Position numbers and translations under genes: made by a program. Of a stretch of 64,000 bases of DNA, positions 10,377 to 22,477 are shown piece after piece. The stretch comes from Halocafeteria seosinensis. Its lineage: Eukaryota > Sar > Bigyra > Bicosoecida. The stretch is taken from NCBI GenBank assembly GCA_001687465.1, contig LVLI01000172.1, positions 186,001-250,000 of the forward strand, read 5' to 3'. A model generated the notes under the pieces. It saw nothing but the letters and a program-made list of their open reading frames with translations, did no database searches and was not told the DNA's origin. Each line of letters begins with the position of its first letter. Positions within the stretch are counted from its first letter, which is position 1.

Positions 10377-11072
10377 GCAAGGCCGTGTTGGTTTGTTGGC
10401 AGGTTTGGTATGAGCAGACACGCTCAAGTCCCAGGCTCGTATATTGCTTAACAGGAATTAGCTCCGCACGGGCCTACACTGTATGTCACGGGCTGGAAGC
10501 ATCTGTATGGTTGAGAACCAAAATATTGACATTGCTAATAAATGTTTCCAATTTATACGAAAAGCACGATCACGTTCACTTGCTCACTCGCTCAGAGCTA
10601 TTTTCCGTGTTTGTGGACCCTCCCTCTTCTTGAAACTTCTCCCTGAGCCGCAAGACACAAGGAGGGATAGATTCAGGCCATTACGTAGCGTTGTCTTGAT
10701 GCGACAACAGCGGCCTAAGGTGGATCATTCCATAGATTCGTATCTGCAGATTCTCAGAATGCATACCAACCTGGGTGATAAACTGTAAATAATGTGCTAT
10801 AAGCCTCCATACACTTATGGCATAAAGGCTTGCTTCGGCTGGGAAGTTACCTTGCCACGCTGCGCCACCTTCACAACCATTTCTTCAACTCCACCGCATC
10901 TGTTCGACGTGTGGAATGTCAATGTAGAAAGGTTGTTGGCGTGTCTACTTCCGATATTAGGTTGTCTGCATCTCACGGGCATGTCATGTCGAATGCCGTG
11001 TATTGAATGAATGCGTGTTCTTGTATCGAGTAGAAGTATTGATTGCTGTGTTGCGTTTACGTGGTAGATTCG
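10377..11072. other. Intergenic region, no gene seen
   Basis: About 700 bases between the NOL11-like stop and the carrier start. Open frames up to ~100 codons occur but show no motif and lie where a 3' untranslated region and the next promoter are expected. Nothing further can be supported. Confidence 0.5.
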
Positions 11073-12126
11073 ATGAGTTCATCATCGCCTTCCCCCACTT
11101 CCACGGGGGCTTCCAGTGCATATAGACACCGTGCGGAGGAGCGATGGAAAGAATCAAACTACAGCACGCAGCTGTTGCTGCAAATGATCTGTGGCGCCGG
11201 TGCAGGAGCTGTGACAAAGACTTGCATAGCTCCGCTGGAGCGCATTAAAATCCTCTTACAGTTACAAGCGATGCAGGAGTCTAAGCGCTACAAAGGGATG
11301 GTTGGGACCTTCCGAGTGGTTCTCAACGAAGAAGGCTTCCTTGCTCTGTGGAAAGGGAACTCAGCGAATGTCCTAAGGGTGATTCCAGTGTATGCCCTTA
11401 AGTTCGCCTTCAACGACTTTTTCAAGAATCTTGCGCGTGGAGGACAAAGTGCTTCAGCGAGGCCGGATACATCCCTTACCTTGGGAGAGCTTATGCTAGC
11501 CGGGACGATGGCAGGGCTCTTTCAGCAGCTTGTTACGTATCCGCTGGAAACCATCCGCACGAGACTTAGCTTAGGAGTGGGATTTGACTTAGAATATAAA
11601 GGGATTATTGATTGCGCAAAGTGCATGACCAAAACAGAAGGCGTGACGTCATTGTAAGTTCCGCGCTTGTGTTTATTTTGTACATAGAGTGATGTTTACC
11701 ACAGATCCTTTGTCGTATGCTTGCAGTTACAAAGGGATTACCCCCACATTACTGTCAGGCGCGCCATATGTTGGCCTACAAATGACGTGCTATGAAGTAC
11801 TAAAAAAATTAGGACCGAAAAATGATCAAAATCGAACACCTCTTTTCTTTACTATACCAGCGGGTGCGGTTGCCGGACTGATAGCTCAGACCATCACGTA
11901 CCCAGGTGACACCATTCGCCGGAGAATGCAAACAAATGGGGCAAATGGCAAGCCTCGCATTTATTCTACCAGCTGGGATTGCTGTAAGAAAACATTTGCG
12001 AAGGAGGGAATTCACGGCTTTTTCAATGGTCTATCAACAAACATTGTACGATCGGTCCCGGGCGCGGGGATACAATTCGCGGTTTACGATGGACTGAAAC
12101 GCTTAATTGGGCTCCATTCCACCTGA
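11073..12126 (+). CDS. Mitochondrial carrier family (SLC25) nucleotide-type transporter, 326 aa
   Basis: Two exons, 11073-11653 and 11727-12126, joined across a 73-base gtaagt...ttgcag intron. The splice yields EGVTSFYKGITP, the expected end of the second carrier repeat. Three repeats are seen, each with the PX(D/E)XX(K/R) signature: APLERIKILLQLQ (~residue 55), YPLETIRTRL (~165) and YPGDTIRRRMQ (~265). Six membrane helices and a length of 326 residues are normal for the family, which exchanges solutes across the inner mitochondrial membrane. The RRRMQ in the third repeat and PLERIKILLQ in the first point to the nucleotide/CoA/ATP-Mg-Pi branch rather than amino or keto acid carriers. The exact substrate is unresolved. 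ATG at 11073 is the first in-frame methionine. The stop is 9 bases from that of the convergent downstream gene. Confidence 0.9.
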
Positions 12127-12135
12127 GTTTTATGA

Positions 12136-15100
12136 TCAGCTACTAAGCGTATAGAATAGTTTGCTGAGGCATTTCGCTCTTCTCCCGGTCGGTAACAAGG
12201 AACTCGTGAAGCAGTTGTCCTGGTTGGTAGTGGAGCCGACGCCTAGCAGGTTGCTGGATAGAGCACACCGTTCAAGAACTGTAGACGAACTAAGCATACC
12301 CTTGAGTTCCCCCTCGGGACAGCACCAAAAGTGTCTTGAAGCCGTCAAACGTTCACTGGTGTTGTTAGATAAAAATTCTTTCAGATTGGAGTCCCCAAAA
12401 TAGCTTACTATACGCTCAGCGAGTGTTCGTTTCTCTGTTGAGTCTAACGCTTCGGTTTCCACCAGAGCTTCTAGAGTACTAAAATTGATGCTGATAGAGC
12501 AGTTACCTGCCCATTCACTTTGTTCCGTATCTACCGATGTACTCAACGACTCCTCAAACATTGAACATACTGTACTGACTGCTGCCTGAAAACCGTGCAA
12601 CTTGTCAAGCAAGGCCGTGAACTGCTTCCAAACGTATGTAACAGCAGTAGACGACGAATGCTGAGAACCATCATCAGGAATACAAAGGCTAGGAAGTATA
12701 CGCATTAATTTCGACATTGAAGAGAGCAATTTCACCGTACGCAGTAACGACTGTTCATCCAAGTGTAGCAAATTGCCCTCTTGTTTACTTGAAGTCAATA
12801 CACGGACACACCACATCACTCTTGCTAAGAAAGTGAGTTGACGAAGACGCAAGGCTTCGGCGCGAATGTGATACTCAGCTTGGTCCAGTAATCTCAAGTC
12901 GTACGTTGGAATGGTTGATGCACGCACATGCTCGAACATCTGAAGGTACCGTCGTGCCCACATCGGCACGATGACTGTCTCAAGCATTGTACTGCACATA
13001 AAGAACTTAGCCCACAGTTTCGCGGCTTTGTCCGCAATTTCGGCCAGGGAGCTCTGGCTGTCGACGGAAACAATTTCGGAGACATCTGACATAACATTTT
13101 GCACCAACTGCTCATATAAATACGGTTGACACTGCTGCTCACTTGACCACGTCCTCTCCGCTTGTTCGTTTGAGGTACTCTCGTCGTTTCTATAGTTGAA
13201 ATTCAATTGGCGTTCAACTTGAGCAACATCCTGTAGCGCATAAGTTAGTTGTTGGGCAACTAGATAAAATGTATCACTGCATTTCTGAAGTGGATTCAGT
13301 GATCCACTGTTCAGCAGCTCCAATACTGGGCTCTGAAGACGACGGATCAGTGTGTCTCTATTATCCAGTATCCATGGGAATAGGAACGGACTGTAAAGGA
13401 AGAAATCCGGAATGAAAAAGTGCCAGCTGTCTTGAAGAAAAAAAAATGTGTGAACTTACTTAATGGCACCAACGGTATCCCAGCGCCGGTTTGCTCGGGC
13501 GCTGTGTCGTTTTGTAGCCGAAAATATCATTAGTAGTGACTGCGACGGGCTGACTGCAGCTCCAGCTGGAGCCCCGTCTATTGTAAACAGCGTACGTCGA
13601 AGTTCTGCGGATGAGATGTGATTGTTGCTGGTTGGCGCTGGGTCCGCGGGAGCAGCTTCGAGACCCAGCAATTCTAGGAGCAGACTGGTGTTCCAAAGGC
13701 ATACGAGCCCTCGCTTATCGAGAGAAACGAGATAGTGATAACCTGAAACGTGTTTATGAACAGTAGTCACTGCTTGGATTTCGTAAGGGTGGGCGTTACG
13801 GATTTCGATGGACCGGACAACGGTGTCATCGGGACAGTGATGAGTACGCGCCGCCAACAACCAACCTCTCTGCCGTTGACGTGTGAATGCCTCATCGGAC
13901 ATTGTGAGTAAACCATTAAAATGGCCTTTCAAAATTACATGTAGAGAGGTGGTGCTGCACACTGCAAAGCAGCGTGCCCCTGCAGGCAGGCTTGGATTTG
14001 AGGGGAAGTCCAAAATCCTAGAGACTGGTGTCTTTTGTTTGTCAAAGAGTGTAATTCCATGATCAGACTCTAATGTCAGCGCTAGCCTGCCGTCGACGCT
14101 GCTTAAGGTGAAAAAGAACATTCGAATCAACCCTTGGCTACCACCCACTACTAGCTCCAGGTTGACGATGTCCTCGCTGGTTGAACCCTCCGTATTTGGA
14201 ATCGTCTGCCAATGCATGGAATGCGGGTACTCACTGTATGCCAGTACGCGCTCCATTCGACCTAAGCGCGAGCCACTGGAGTCCGTCTCCCCTGTGGCGG
14301 TCTCAATATCGTACTTCAGACTAAACGGGGCAAAATGCTTCAGCAAGATGAGAGGGGAGCCTTCTGTTTGAGCACGATGAGGTTGCTTCGCGTGCAAGGC
14401 TCCAAAGATCCACACCCCGTGCCTTGTCCCCACAGAAAAAAGTGACACATTTGTCGCAGCGGACAGAAAGCTAGGGAAACTTCCGTAACTGTTTGACCAA
14501 GACGTGCATGTCACGGCGGCGTCACAAGGTAACAGCATCTGTGTTTCAAATATTATTCCCTGGTCAACCACTGAAGGATCCACACCAAAGACATGAGATC
14601 CAATGTGCCCTAGTTGCTCGGTAGTTTGTAAGGTACTATCTGAATCCACCATGTTGTCCTCAGCAATATCGCAGGCTTTACTTAGCTTTTCGGTAACATT
14701 GTAGATAGGAGTCCAATACGTGCTCGGGGAGGTTGCGGGTGAGGCAAATACGGATAAGGAGTGATCGGACAGCAGAACAGCGATGGCGTTTGTGCAGTTG
14801 TTGACGCCATAACTAGTACGCATACACGAGGCGAAGAAATTCTTTGGCGACCACTGCAAAGAAATCGGGTATCGACGCGGAGTAACAATTGCCTTGGCAT
14901 TACTTTCATCCTTCACCCAAGTACTGTGAGCATACTCCACCAATGACATTTGCGAGGGAGTCTGACCAAGCATAAACAGGAACTCAAATAGTTGGACTTA
15001 AAATATCAAATTGACAACTGTGCTTACCAAGGGGAGTATGTCTCCAACATCAGACAATCTAATGGCCTCTTGGTGAGTCTTGGCGTCCGAATAGTCGCTT

Positions 15101-15786
15101 TGCAGTACCAACGAGAACGGAACGATATGAACAAATTCGCTCCCACCCAGTGCCAGGATATTGTCGTCTGAAACTTCCAGTTGGTGGGCGCCCAAAGGGG
15201 CTGACAAATTGAGTTGCTTCGATATATCGGCTTGAGATCCTGCGGAATCGTCTTCGCGTCCACCTTGCGCCGGATCGTAGAGAGCCTTCTTACCTCTCCT
15301 CCTAGGCGGTGCTAGAGCATAGGCTCTAGATTTTGATGGTGGTTTCTGTTGCCGTCCAGACTTGCCTCTTTTGGGTTTGCGCTTGGATGTGGAGGTAGCC
15401 ACACTACTCGCTGCGGTAGACTTCGCGTCCACATCTCCACCATCTCCATCCGTGAGTGCTTCATCATCTTCGTCATCCCCTTCCTCGAGTACGTATGCTT
15501 CATCATCATCATCTTCATAATCTTCTGTGGTTCGTTGTTGTTGGGCGGATATGCGTCGCCGTTTGGAGGCTGCCTGTTCTCTGAGCGCCGCTGCTTCCTC
15601 CGCCGTGGCCGATGCTGGTATCAAGGGCTCTTCAAAGTCGCGTTGTTGCCGCAGTGGCTCATCTTCAACGCCTCCCTGAGCTCGTGTAGCTTGTTTTGAG
15701 GAAGGCCGTCGGGACGGCCGAGACGACGACGATGCAGAGGCAGAAGAGCTTGCCCCACCCGTGGCCTGTGTTCTACTGCGTTTCAT
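12136..15786 (-). CDS. TFIIIC90-like (GTF3C4-type) beta-propeller protein, three exons, ~1,171 aa
   Basis: Exons 15786-15028, 14961-13460 and 13390-12136 are joined by gtaagc...gtcag and gtaagt...ttacag introns that keep phase. The first ~190 residues are Ser-rich, then acidic (YEDDDDEAYVLEEGDDEDDE), then Lys-rich. The propeller starts at ~205 (LEVSDDNILALGGSEFVHIV). It continues with YPISLQWSPKNF, NAIAVLLSDHSLSVF and YWTPIYNVTEKL, the pattern of the TFIIIC delta domain (W-S-P, then LAVLT...L.IY, then W..V.DLT). The C-terminal ~430 residues are helical. The proposed role is a subunit of the Pol III factor TFIIIC that binds tRNA and 5S promoters. A Mediator Med16-like protein, with similar propeller-plus-helical architecture, is the main alternative. 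The start ATG at 15786 is the first in frame. Confidence 0.45.
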
Positions 15787-16381
15787 GCCTTACTTCCATA
15801 CATACCAGCACGCTACAGAGCAAGAAGAAAACATATTAAGCAACGAAACATGGGAAATGGCGACAATAACGTGATATAGCCCGTTGAACTTCACAAAGTG
15901 GGACTGCAGCCAAGAGTTTGCTGAGCCAAATACAAGTGGTTGTACAGCACTAAGATAGAAAACAGTGGTGCATTTGCAAATTGACATTGTAACTGGAGCA
16001 CCTCCTGTATGACGAGCATGGAATGCCACTACCACGGTACGGACGTGCATAGCGGTGTACCCAGTTGGCCTCAAAGAACTACTGAGCCCCAACAGCACCT
16101 TACGATTCTCTTCTTCTTGTCTTGACCAATCTTGAGCATGTACATGTACTACAGCCTGTAGGGAATTGCATGGTATCAACATTGTTCAACAATTCCAACC
16201 TTTGTTGCGAACTTCAACCTCTGAGGTCGTTGAAGTTACGCGCCTTTTTCGTGGTTCGCGTACAATAAGAGTTCAGCCTCGCATACAGTTTGTTCATCAC
16301 CACGCATGATAGCAAAATTTGGCGTATAGATAGATTGAGGTTTAATTGTTTGCGTATGGGAGTTTTAGTTTTGGGGAAACA
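15787..16381. other. Divergent promoter region
   Basis: 595 bases between the ATG of the TFIIIC90-like gene (-) and that of the LRR gene (+). No motif-bearing frame is seen. The bases just before 16382 (gttttggggaaacaATG) form the LRR leader. It presumably holds both promoters. Confidence 0.5.
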
Positions 16382-17965
16382 ATGCCACCGAAGAAAAAAG
16401 GAGGAGGAGGAGATGACGAGAGTAAGTATCCGCCGTGGGACTACGATGAAGCGAATAGTAGCATTTCTTTGGATGACGTGAGACATCATGTCCTTGAATT
16501 GTACTGTACTTTGCAGTCAACATCGATGAGGCGGTCGTGGACAACTATAAAAAAGCATGCAAGTACGTTCCACCAGATCCTGTGAATAATTGAACCTAAC
16601 CGTATTTTTATGGTATGCTGTTAATGATGTCGCAGACACTTAGGCACAGACGTCGACAATGATTTGATGGCCGTCTTGGAACCAGAGGAGGAAAGGGAGG
16701 GTCCAATGACTCAGATCTGCACGGACGCGAATTTAGGTCCTACAGGAGTACGAGCCTTGGTGGCGGCATTGCTAGCTCAAGGAGAAAGCATGCAGCATGC
16801 TCCTTATACCCCGCTTAAGAGTTTAAGACTATGGAGGAATAATGCTGGAGACGCGGGAGTGGCTGCTGTAGCACATATGTTAACGATGGGACCTCCTCCT
16901 CCAGATATTCCGGTTCCTCCGCCGCCAAAAAACAAACCGAAAGGAAAGAAGAAAGGCAAACAGAAAGGGCCAACGGGCCCGCCCCCTATTCCCGTACAGT
17001 TAATACCTCTTACTCAGGTGGAGTTCATGGACAACAACATTGGGCCAGATGGATGTCATTCATTGGCACACGCGCTTATGCTTGGTGCAAATAGCTCTTT
17101 GCTTACTCTCCGGCTTGATATAAACCCTGGCATTGGAGATGCTGGAATTGGCGAGTTATGCAAAGGCCTGCGTACTAACCGAACACTAACGGTATGTTTT
17201 CCGATGCTTGGTATGTGCATCTTGCTGTCGCAGCTGCTTTATCTTATTTTTTGGAGCGGCTGTACAGAAGTTATGCATATCGTATTGCGACATAGGACCA
17301 GAAGGAGCCAAACATTTGGCCAAGGTGCTGTCCTCGTCGACAAGTGCACTAAAATCTCTGGATTTGATGGGAAACAAGCTCGGCTCAGCTGGCTTAAAAG
17401 AGATCGCGGACGCTCTTTTGTATAATGACAAGTTTGAAGAACTGCATCTCGCGGATAACCAAATCGGAGGCGACATTGAGGAAGAAACAAATACACAGGC
17501 GATGGAGAGTCTTGGGAAGGCTTGTGAAGCCAACACATCGGCTTTGAAAGTGGTGGATTTAGAAATGAATAAGTAAGCAAGATATACCGCATCTTGTACT
17601 TAGACCACTTCGCCGCCGCAATGCGTTCGTGTATGTTTCTCCAGTATCACTGTTGACCATGCCAACGTTCTTGTTCCCTACCTGACAAAGGAAAATAAGA
17701 AAGTCCAGACGTTTAAGGTACGCGATGAGGATGCGAAGGAACGCTCTTCAGATTTGTTGAGTAGGTTTTACACTTTGATTACCTTTCAGGTGGATGCATC
17801 GCTACCTGAGGACGTTTATGATCAATTGCTTAGAACGGGAGCCAGCGGAAAGAAGGGTAAGTCTACTGGGCGTCTGATCGGCAGCAAAGCGCTCAAAGAA
17901 TTCCTCCCACCTACTATGCAGGAAAAGGCAAGAAGGGAGGAGGAAGCAAGAAGAAAAAGAAATAG
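16382..17965 (+). CDS. Leucine-rich-repeat (RNI-like) protein with Lys/Gly-rich ends, seven exons, 376 aa
   Basis: Exons 16382-16421, 16517-16562, 16636-17191, 17268-17572, 17645-17717, 17790-17856 and 17922-17965 keep phase throughout. Donors are gtaagt, gtacgt, gtatgt, gtaagc, gtacgc and gtaagt; all acceptors are CAG. The core contains ribonuclease-inhibitor-type repeats: LGPTGVRALVAALL, LKSLRLWRNNAGDAGVAAV, VEFMDNNIGPDGCHSLAHAL, LCISYCDIGPEGAKHLAKVL, LKSLDLMGNKLGSAGLKEIA and LHLADNQIGGD. A Pro/Lys-rich loop (PPPPKNKPKGKKKGKQKG) interrupts the repeats at ~residues 110-130. The protein starts MPPKKKGGGG and ends in a matching G/K run, GKGKKGGGSKKKKK. Such repeats bind proteins; no partner can be named. 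Retaining intron 1 would read on through PPWDYDEAN to a stop at 16585. Confidence 0.8.
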
Positions 17966-18068
17966 GAGTAAAACATTAAAAGCGAAAAGCTGTAATAAAG
18001 CCAGTAATTCCCATCAAGTAGTCCTTTATTCAATTATATCACGCTACCTACATTACTCCTTTTGTACA

Positions 18069-20021
18069 TTAAGATGGCTTCGTGATATGATTTTCCGTTT
18101 TGCTTTGTGACGGAATCCTAGTGTTAAGGTTATGAGCCGGCTTCTTGCGCACGCTTTCGGCAGCCATAGCAAACTTCTGTTGTAGTGGAGAACCTGATTT
18201 CGCAGCCATACTATATAGTCTTGCAAGCCTTATTACTCTATTATTTTCCTGTTCTATGCGCACGTCTTCTGCCGTCCCTGTCCCGGGAGACGTATTCACT
18301 TGTGCAGTGCTGCTGGTAGGCATAAGTACAGAGGGATCGGCTTCTTTGGGTTTCGTCGGGCGCAACTGCACCTTGGATAATCGCGCGAAACGACCTTGCG
18401 AAAATGTTCGTCCTGTTTCCTTCACAGTATTGGAGTCCTTAAACTCTATGCCACCAAGATCAGCATCCTCAGCTTCTCCTGCGCTATCGGTATCCTCCTC
18501 GGTAGAGCGAGATTCTTCAGACTCTTCCTCCGCGACGGGTGCTAGAAAGGATGGAGCCACGTGACTTGGGAAACTTGACGCAGTAAGTGCACTTTGTCCA
18601 TTTTCCGGTTTGACATCTTCATCGTGCCTTTCCACGAACTCTTGAGGAGAAGCGCTACCGTCGCCCGGGTTCCTCCCGGTCTCTTCAGCCGTGAGAGCCG
18701 TGAGGTACTCGGGAGTATGGAGACTTTCCGGAGAGCTCTCGCCTCCCCTTTCTAGGAAAGCACTTTCAGCTTGCAGTGGGTATTCTGGGATCATCCTGTC
18801 TTCTTCGGCGTGGCTAATGCTATCCTCGACGGGCAGCGGGCTTTGCACAATATCCCCAGGGGAGGATACCGTTTGCGTTCGGGAATCCGGAGCAGCAAGC
18901 GGTTCTTCACTGTTCTTTTTGTTTACACGTTCAACAGCATTTCCTTGATCTAGAGAAGGTTTATCCCATGAGAGAAGCAGAGCATCCGTGTCCTCTTCTT
19001 TCCCGGCCCTTTGACTACTCTCAAAGCTGGTCGGAGATTGACCAGCAGCATTAGGACTTGACGTTCGTGCCCGAAAATAAGATGCTGGCTGAGCCTCTAA
19101 ATACTTTCCCCATTCACCGTACTTGCAGCTCTTTGGACTAATGTAGCGCTCTCGTTTCGTTTCTAACGGGTTGATGTTATTAATGCTGTTGTCTAATAAA
19201 ACAAGAGACGGGGGAGTTTGCGAGCGGGAAATTTCTGTATAAATGCTTTGGCCAATCAATGTATTTCTCCCAACTTGAGAACCCACTTCACCATCTTCTA
19301 AAGCGTAAGCTTTATCCAAGTACCCTGCATTCCTTGATGGGCTTCCCGTATTGTGTGGACTTCTCACTCCCGCGTTTTTGGGATTAACTCCCGTCCTCGA
19401 CGGACTCAATCCATTCGTCGTCTCGTCGAGGTAATAATTAGAGCTAGGCATTTTGCTTGGCTCCCTGCTATGCTGTGAGGGGAGAGAGGGGGTAAAAGAC
19501 ACAGTCGAGTGTGGCCAATGGCCCTGCATTCCACGGGTGGCCGCGGCGGTTGGTTCACTACTACTTTCCTTGGAAGGGCTATACACTGGTGATTTTGCTT
19601 CATGAGTAGCAACGTACGATATTGACGGCCTCTTTGGCGGGCTGTGGCCCGCTTTGCGCAGCCACGTTTCGAAAGCGTTACCTCTCCTGTGCCCCGGAGA
19701 CGACCCTTCCTCTGTCTTCAACGACTGGCGTCGATACCTCTCCCAGTTACTGTTGTGTGCCTTTCGATTCTGCAGCTCTTCTAACGTACCACTACCAGAG
19801 CTCTTTCTCCGTCCATTGGGGGACTCATTTTCATGCCATGTGCGCCCTATAATCTCTAATAAGTCCTCCACGCCCTTGGAGGGACAGAACGGCACGGCAA
19901 ACGCGCCGTGCGATGCAGAGGTCTCTTCTAGTCCATCCGTACCATTTTCCATTTCCGTATCCCGTTGATTCTCTCCGCATAGCCTTATTGAACCCTCATG
20001 TCGACTATGGGAGGCATTCAT
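18069..20021 (-). CDS. Unrecognised, largely disordered Ser/Pro/Glu-rich protein, ~650 aa
   Basis: Single open frame. The ATG at 20021 (MNASHSRHEG) is the first methionine; the frame is open a further 12 codons upstream. Two short ordered-looking segments lie near the N-terminus (VEDLLEIIGRTWHENES, NAFETWLRKAG). Near the C-terminus a helical basic stretch follows (NNRVIRLARLYSMAAKSG, LQQKFAMAAESVRKK). The ~450 residues between are Ser/Pro-rich, then acidic (EEESEESRSTEEDTD), with many SP sites that proline-directed kinases could use. I do not recognise the family, and no catalytic motif is present. It converges on the LRR gene with 103 bases between stops. Confidence 0.65.
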   Translation of the reverse strand: MNASHSRHEGSIRLCGENQRDTEMENGTDGLEETSASHGAFAVPFCPSKGVEDLLEIIGRTWHENESPNGRRKSSGSGTLEELQNRKAHNSNWERYRRQSLKTEEGSSPGHRRGNAFETWLRKAGHSPPKRPSISYVATHEAKSPVYSPSKESSSEPTAAATRGMQGHWPHSTVSFTPSLPSQHSREPSKMPSSNYYLDETTNGLSPSRTGVNPKNAGVRSPHNTGSPSRNAGYLDKAYALEDGEVGSQVGRNTLIGQSIYTEISRSQTPPSLVLLDNSINNINPLETKRERYISPKSCKYGEWGKYLEAQPASYFRARTSSPNAAGQSPTSFESSQRAGKEEDTDALLLSWDKPSLDQGNAVERVNKKNSEEPLAAPDSRTQTVSSPGDIVQSPLPVEDSISHAEEDRMIPEYPLQAESAFLERGGESSPESLHTPEYLTALTAEETGRNPGDGSASPQEFVERHDEDVKPENGQSALTASSFPSHVAPSFLAPVAEEESEESRSTEEDTDSAGEAEDADLGGIEFKDSNTVKETGRTFSQGRFARLSKVQLRPTKPKEADPSVLMPTSSTAQVNTSPGTGTAEDVRIEQENNRVIRLARLYSMAAKSGSPLQQKFAMAAESVRKKPAHNLNTRIPSQSKTENHITKPS

Positions 20022-20577
20022 GCCGACTGGATATTCTACGGTTGGGAGTACCAACACTCACTACGGGCTCAACCAAACCGCATACAACGAATGGGGTGGT
20101 AGTTCCATTACTGTGACCCTCTACAGTCTATGTACGGCTATTCAAACAGCAGACATCGACAAAACAAACGGAAACTAATCTATCTATCCGACTGTCGGAG
20201 AGACCCGGCGGACGCTTGTACCCAACGCCACGTGGAACTTCCACATTGTGGGAGTCGCGCTAAATCCAAACTGGTGCACCGCCGGTACATGGTACTACAG
20301 GATGGTAGTTGTGCAAGCGCAACGGCGACGGGAATATTCGCGTGCATTGATTCGAGAGTCCTTTGTTATTGTCGACATCTGTCCCGCTACTGGTGGGAAT
20401 TGTACCCAGAGCTAGTCACGGCGAGCTCATACCATCGCTGCCATCTGGTTGCACGAAACAGAGAGAACGATTTTATTACAAGAATAGCATCCGAGTCAGT
20501 ATTGAGTTGGGAGTGGAAAAATTGATCTGCCTGCAGATTTACAGCATAGACGAGCAACTTGTAGTGGAACCAACTTG
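20022..20577. other. Intergenic region between tandem minus-strand genes
   Basis: 556 bases between the PIG-B stop at 20578 and the start of the disordered protein at 20021. Plus-strand frames of up to ~130 codons exist but have no family motif and low plausibility. It should contain the promoter of the disordered-protein gene and the PIG-B 3' end. Confidence 0.45.
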
Positions 20578-22477
20578 TTATAGACACAGCGGGACACATA
20601 CCATTTCATAACCGTTGTCACGCAAAAACGAAGAAACATTGGAAACGAGTTCCGTAGGAACAATCACATGCGTCGGTAAATGTTTTGGAAGCGTTTCTGC
20701 CTCTATTGCCGGCCTTGTCCCTTTCTTATGAAGTTCGTGAAGGGCCCCGACGTACTGCCCATCCAAAGAGATTGTTGGTGAGCAAGTTGACTGCGGGTTC
20801 AATGGCTGGAGGGGCTTATCTCCATACCACCGATTTTTTAGGAACCATTCAGGACTGCGGATGAATTGTTCATCCAAAGGTGTACCCTCTACTCGCGACC
20901 TGGGAAAAGGGAGTAGTGGAATCATGAGGCTATCTGCACACGGAAGGATGGGACTTACTCTGGGCTACAATCCAGCTGTATCACCTCAATGGGTGCATGG
21001 ATATGGCTATACATTGGCGTTGAGTGACACTTTGACCATATATGGAGTCTTAACGGAACATGCTCCGTTTTGCTTCCGCACCTATCATCCAAGGCCGTTC
21101 CGCGAAGGCGGACTACACCCTCTTCCGTAACTGTACCAGGGTATCTTTGAAATAGTTCAACATCTTTTCGCACAGCTTCTATCGAAGATATTCCACCCCG
21201 CTGATGCACGAAAGCGAAGTATGCTGCTATCATTAGGTTCAGCAAACCGGCCACGGCGACTGCGGTGTTAATTTTTCCCTTCAGTGGGTGTTTGTTTCGT
21301 TGTTCGTTTGAAGAAAAGGTTGCTGATCCATCCTCCGTTCGATCACACAAGCAGTGAGCTCCATAGCCAGACAGTACTATACATGGTGATGCTACCATGC
21401 TCACAAAACGAGCTTCTGTGTGGAGCATGATGGAGAAGAAAGCGCATACAAACAGGACCATCCAAAATAGCATTCGCTGGTGTGGTTGTGAACGCCAGAC
21501 TCCATAAACCATGAAAGGATACCAGGTCATTGTTATTACCAGTAACCCCAACGTAAAGTACCAAATAGGTGAGCTGATCCCGAAGAGAGTACTCACGATG
21601 AGGTTTTCTACTCCAAATTTCATTGATGCAAATAGCCACTCCCCGAGGACGATTCTGTCAACAGCAACTTGGAAGATCAATATCAATATCGCCGCAGGAA
21701 TAACCAATGCTAGAATATATAAACGTGACCTCCAATGTGTTTGGTAGCATAGCAAAGCTGAGCCCATGAATACCCACGGGATCGCTGCTGTCGGCCTGAG
21801 AGCACAGGAACAGAGTCCTATTGCCAGCCCTGTAAGCAGTCGTTTATACTGGCGATACTTCATTTGATATATATCAACTGTCGCAGATGGAAAATCTTCT
21901 GCAATCTCTTTGTCTTGTGAGGCAGTCATTGGTAGTGGCCAGTAGTAGAGCGCAGCTACGCACATTACACCTTCGAGGTAATTTGTGAACGTACGAGATC
22001 CAATCATGAGTCCCCAGACAGAGGTGACCTGTAGAAAGAACGCCCAATTCGCAGTTCCCACTCCGTAGATTCTGTAAGCTAAGTGGAACGTATAATAGTC
22101 CCCGACAGCCGCAATCACAGCATGGATCAGCACCGGCACAGTTGTAAGGAGCCAGACAGTATCCAAGTGGCAGTACTCTAGTACCTTGTATATAACAGCC
22201 AAGAAAGAGGGGTACAGTGCAGACCGAATCTGAGTCCCTGGTAGCCACTCCCAAGTCCTGTTCGAGCGTAAACAACAGAGAGTGTAGCAAGAATGTACAA
22301 TGTTCATACCGCAGAGAGTACGTCTTACAAGAAGCCGTAGCCGAACGCTAGACGGTGTGCCACTTCCGGTCCTTGGAATACTTCATCCGGGCTCATAATG
22401 GTCCTCTGTAAAATGCCCATCAAGGCCCTTACAGCAAGGGCCTTCCAGAAGACGTACCGCGTCGTTTTGGGCGACAT
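20578..22477 (-). CDS. PIGB: GPI mannosyltransferase III (PIG-B/GPI10 type), three exons, 589 aa
   Basis: Exons 22477-22329, 22257-20959 and 20899-20578 join in phase (gtaaga...gaacag and gtaagt...tcccag). The family transfers the third mannose, from dolichol-phosphate-mannose, to the GPI anchor precursor on the lumenal ER face (glycosyltransferase family 22). The first exon supplies the catalytic-loop motif PDEVFQ, then EVAHRLAFGYGF. The splice completes LTWEW and IRSALYP, diagnostic of the family. Further conserved blocks are SRTFTNYLE and RPTAAIPW. About ten hydrophobic segments follow, and the last exon gives the C-terminal block (PLDEQFIRSPEWFL). Similarity is closer to PIG-B than to PIG-Z or ALG12, through the LTNTLE-like block followed by YYWPL. 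The start at 22477 (MSPKTTRYVFWK) precedes the first membrane helix. Confidence 0.88.
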
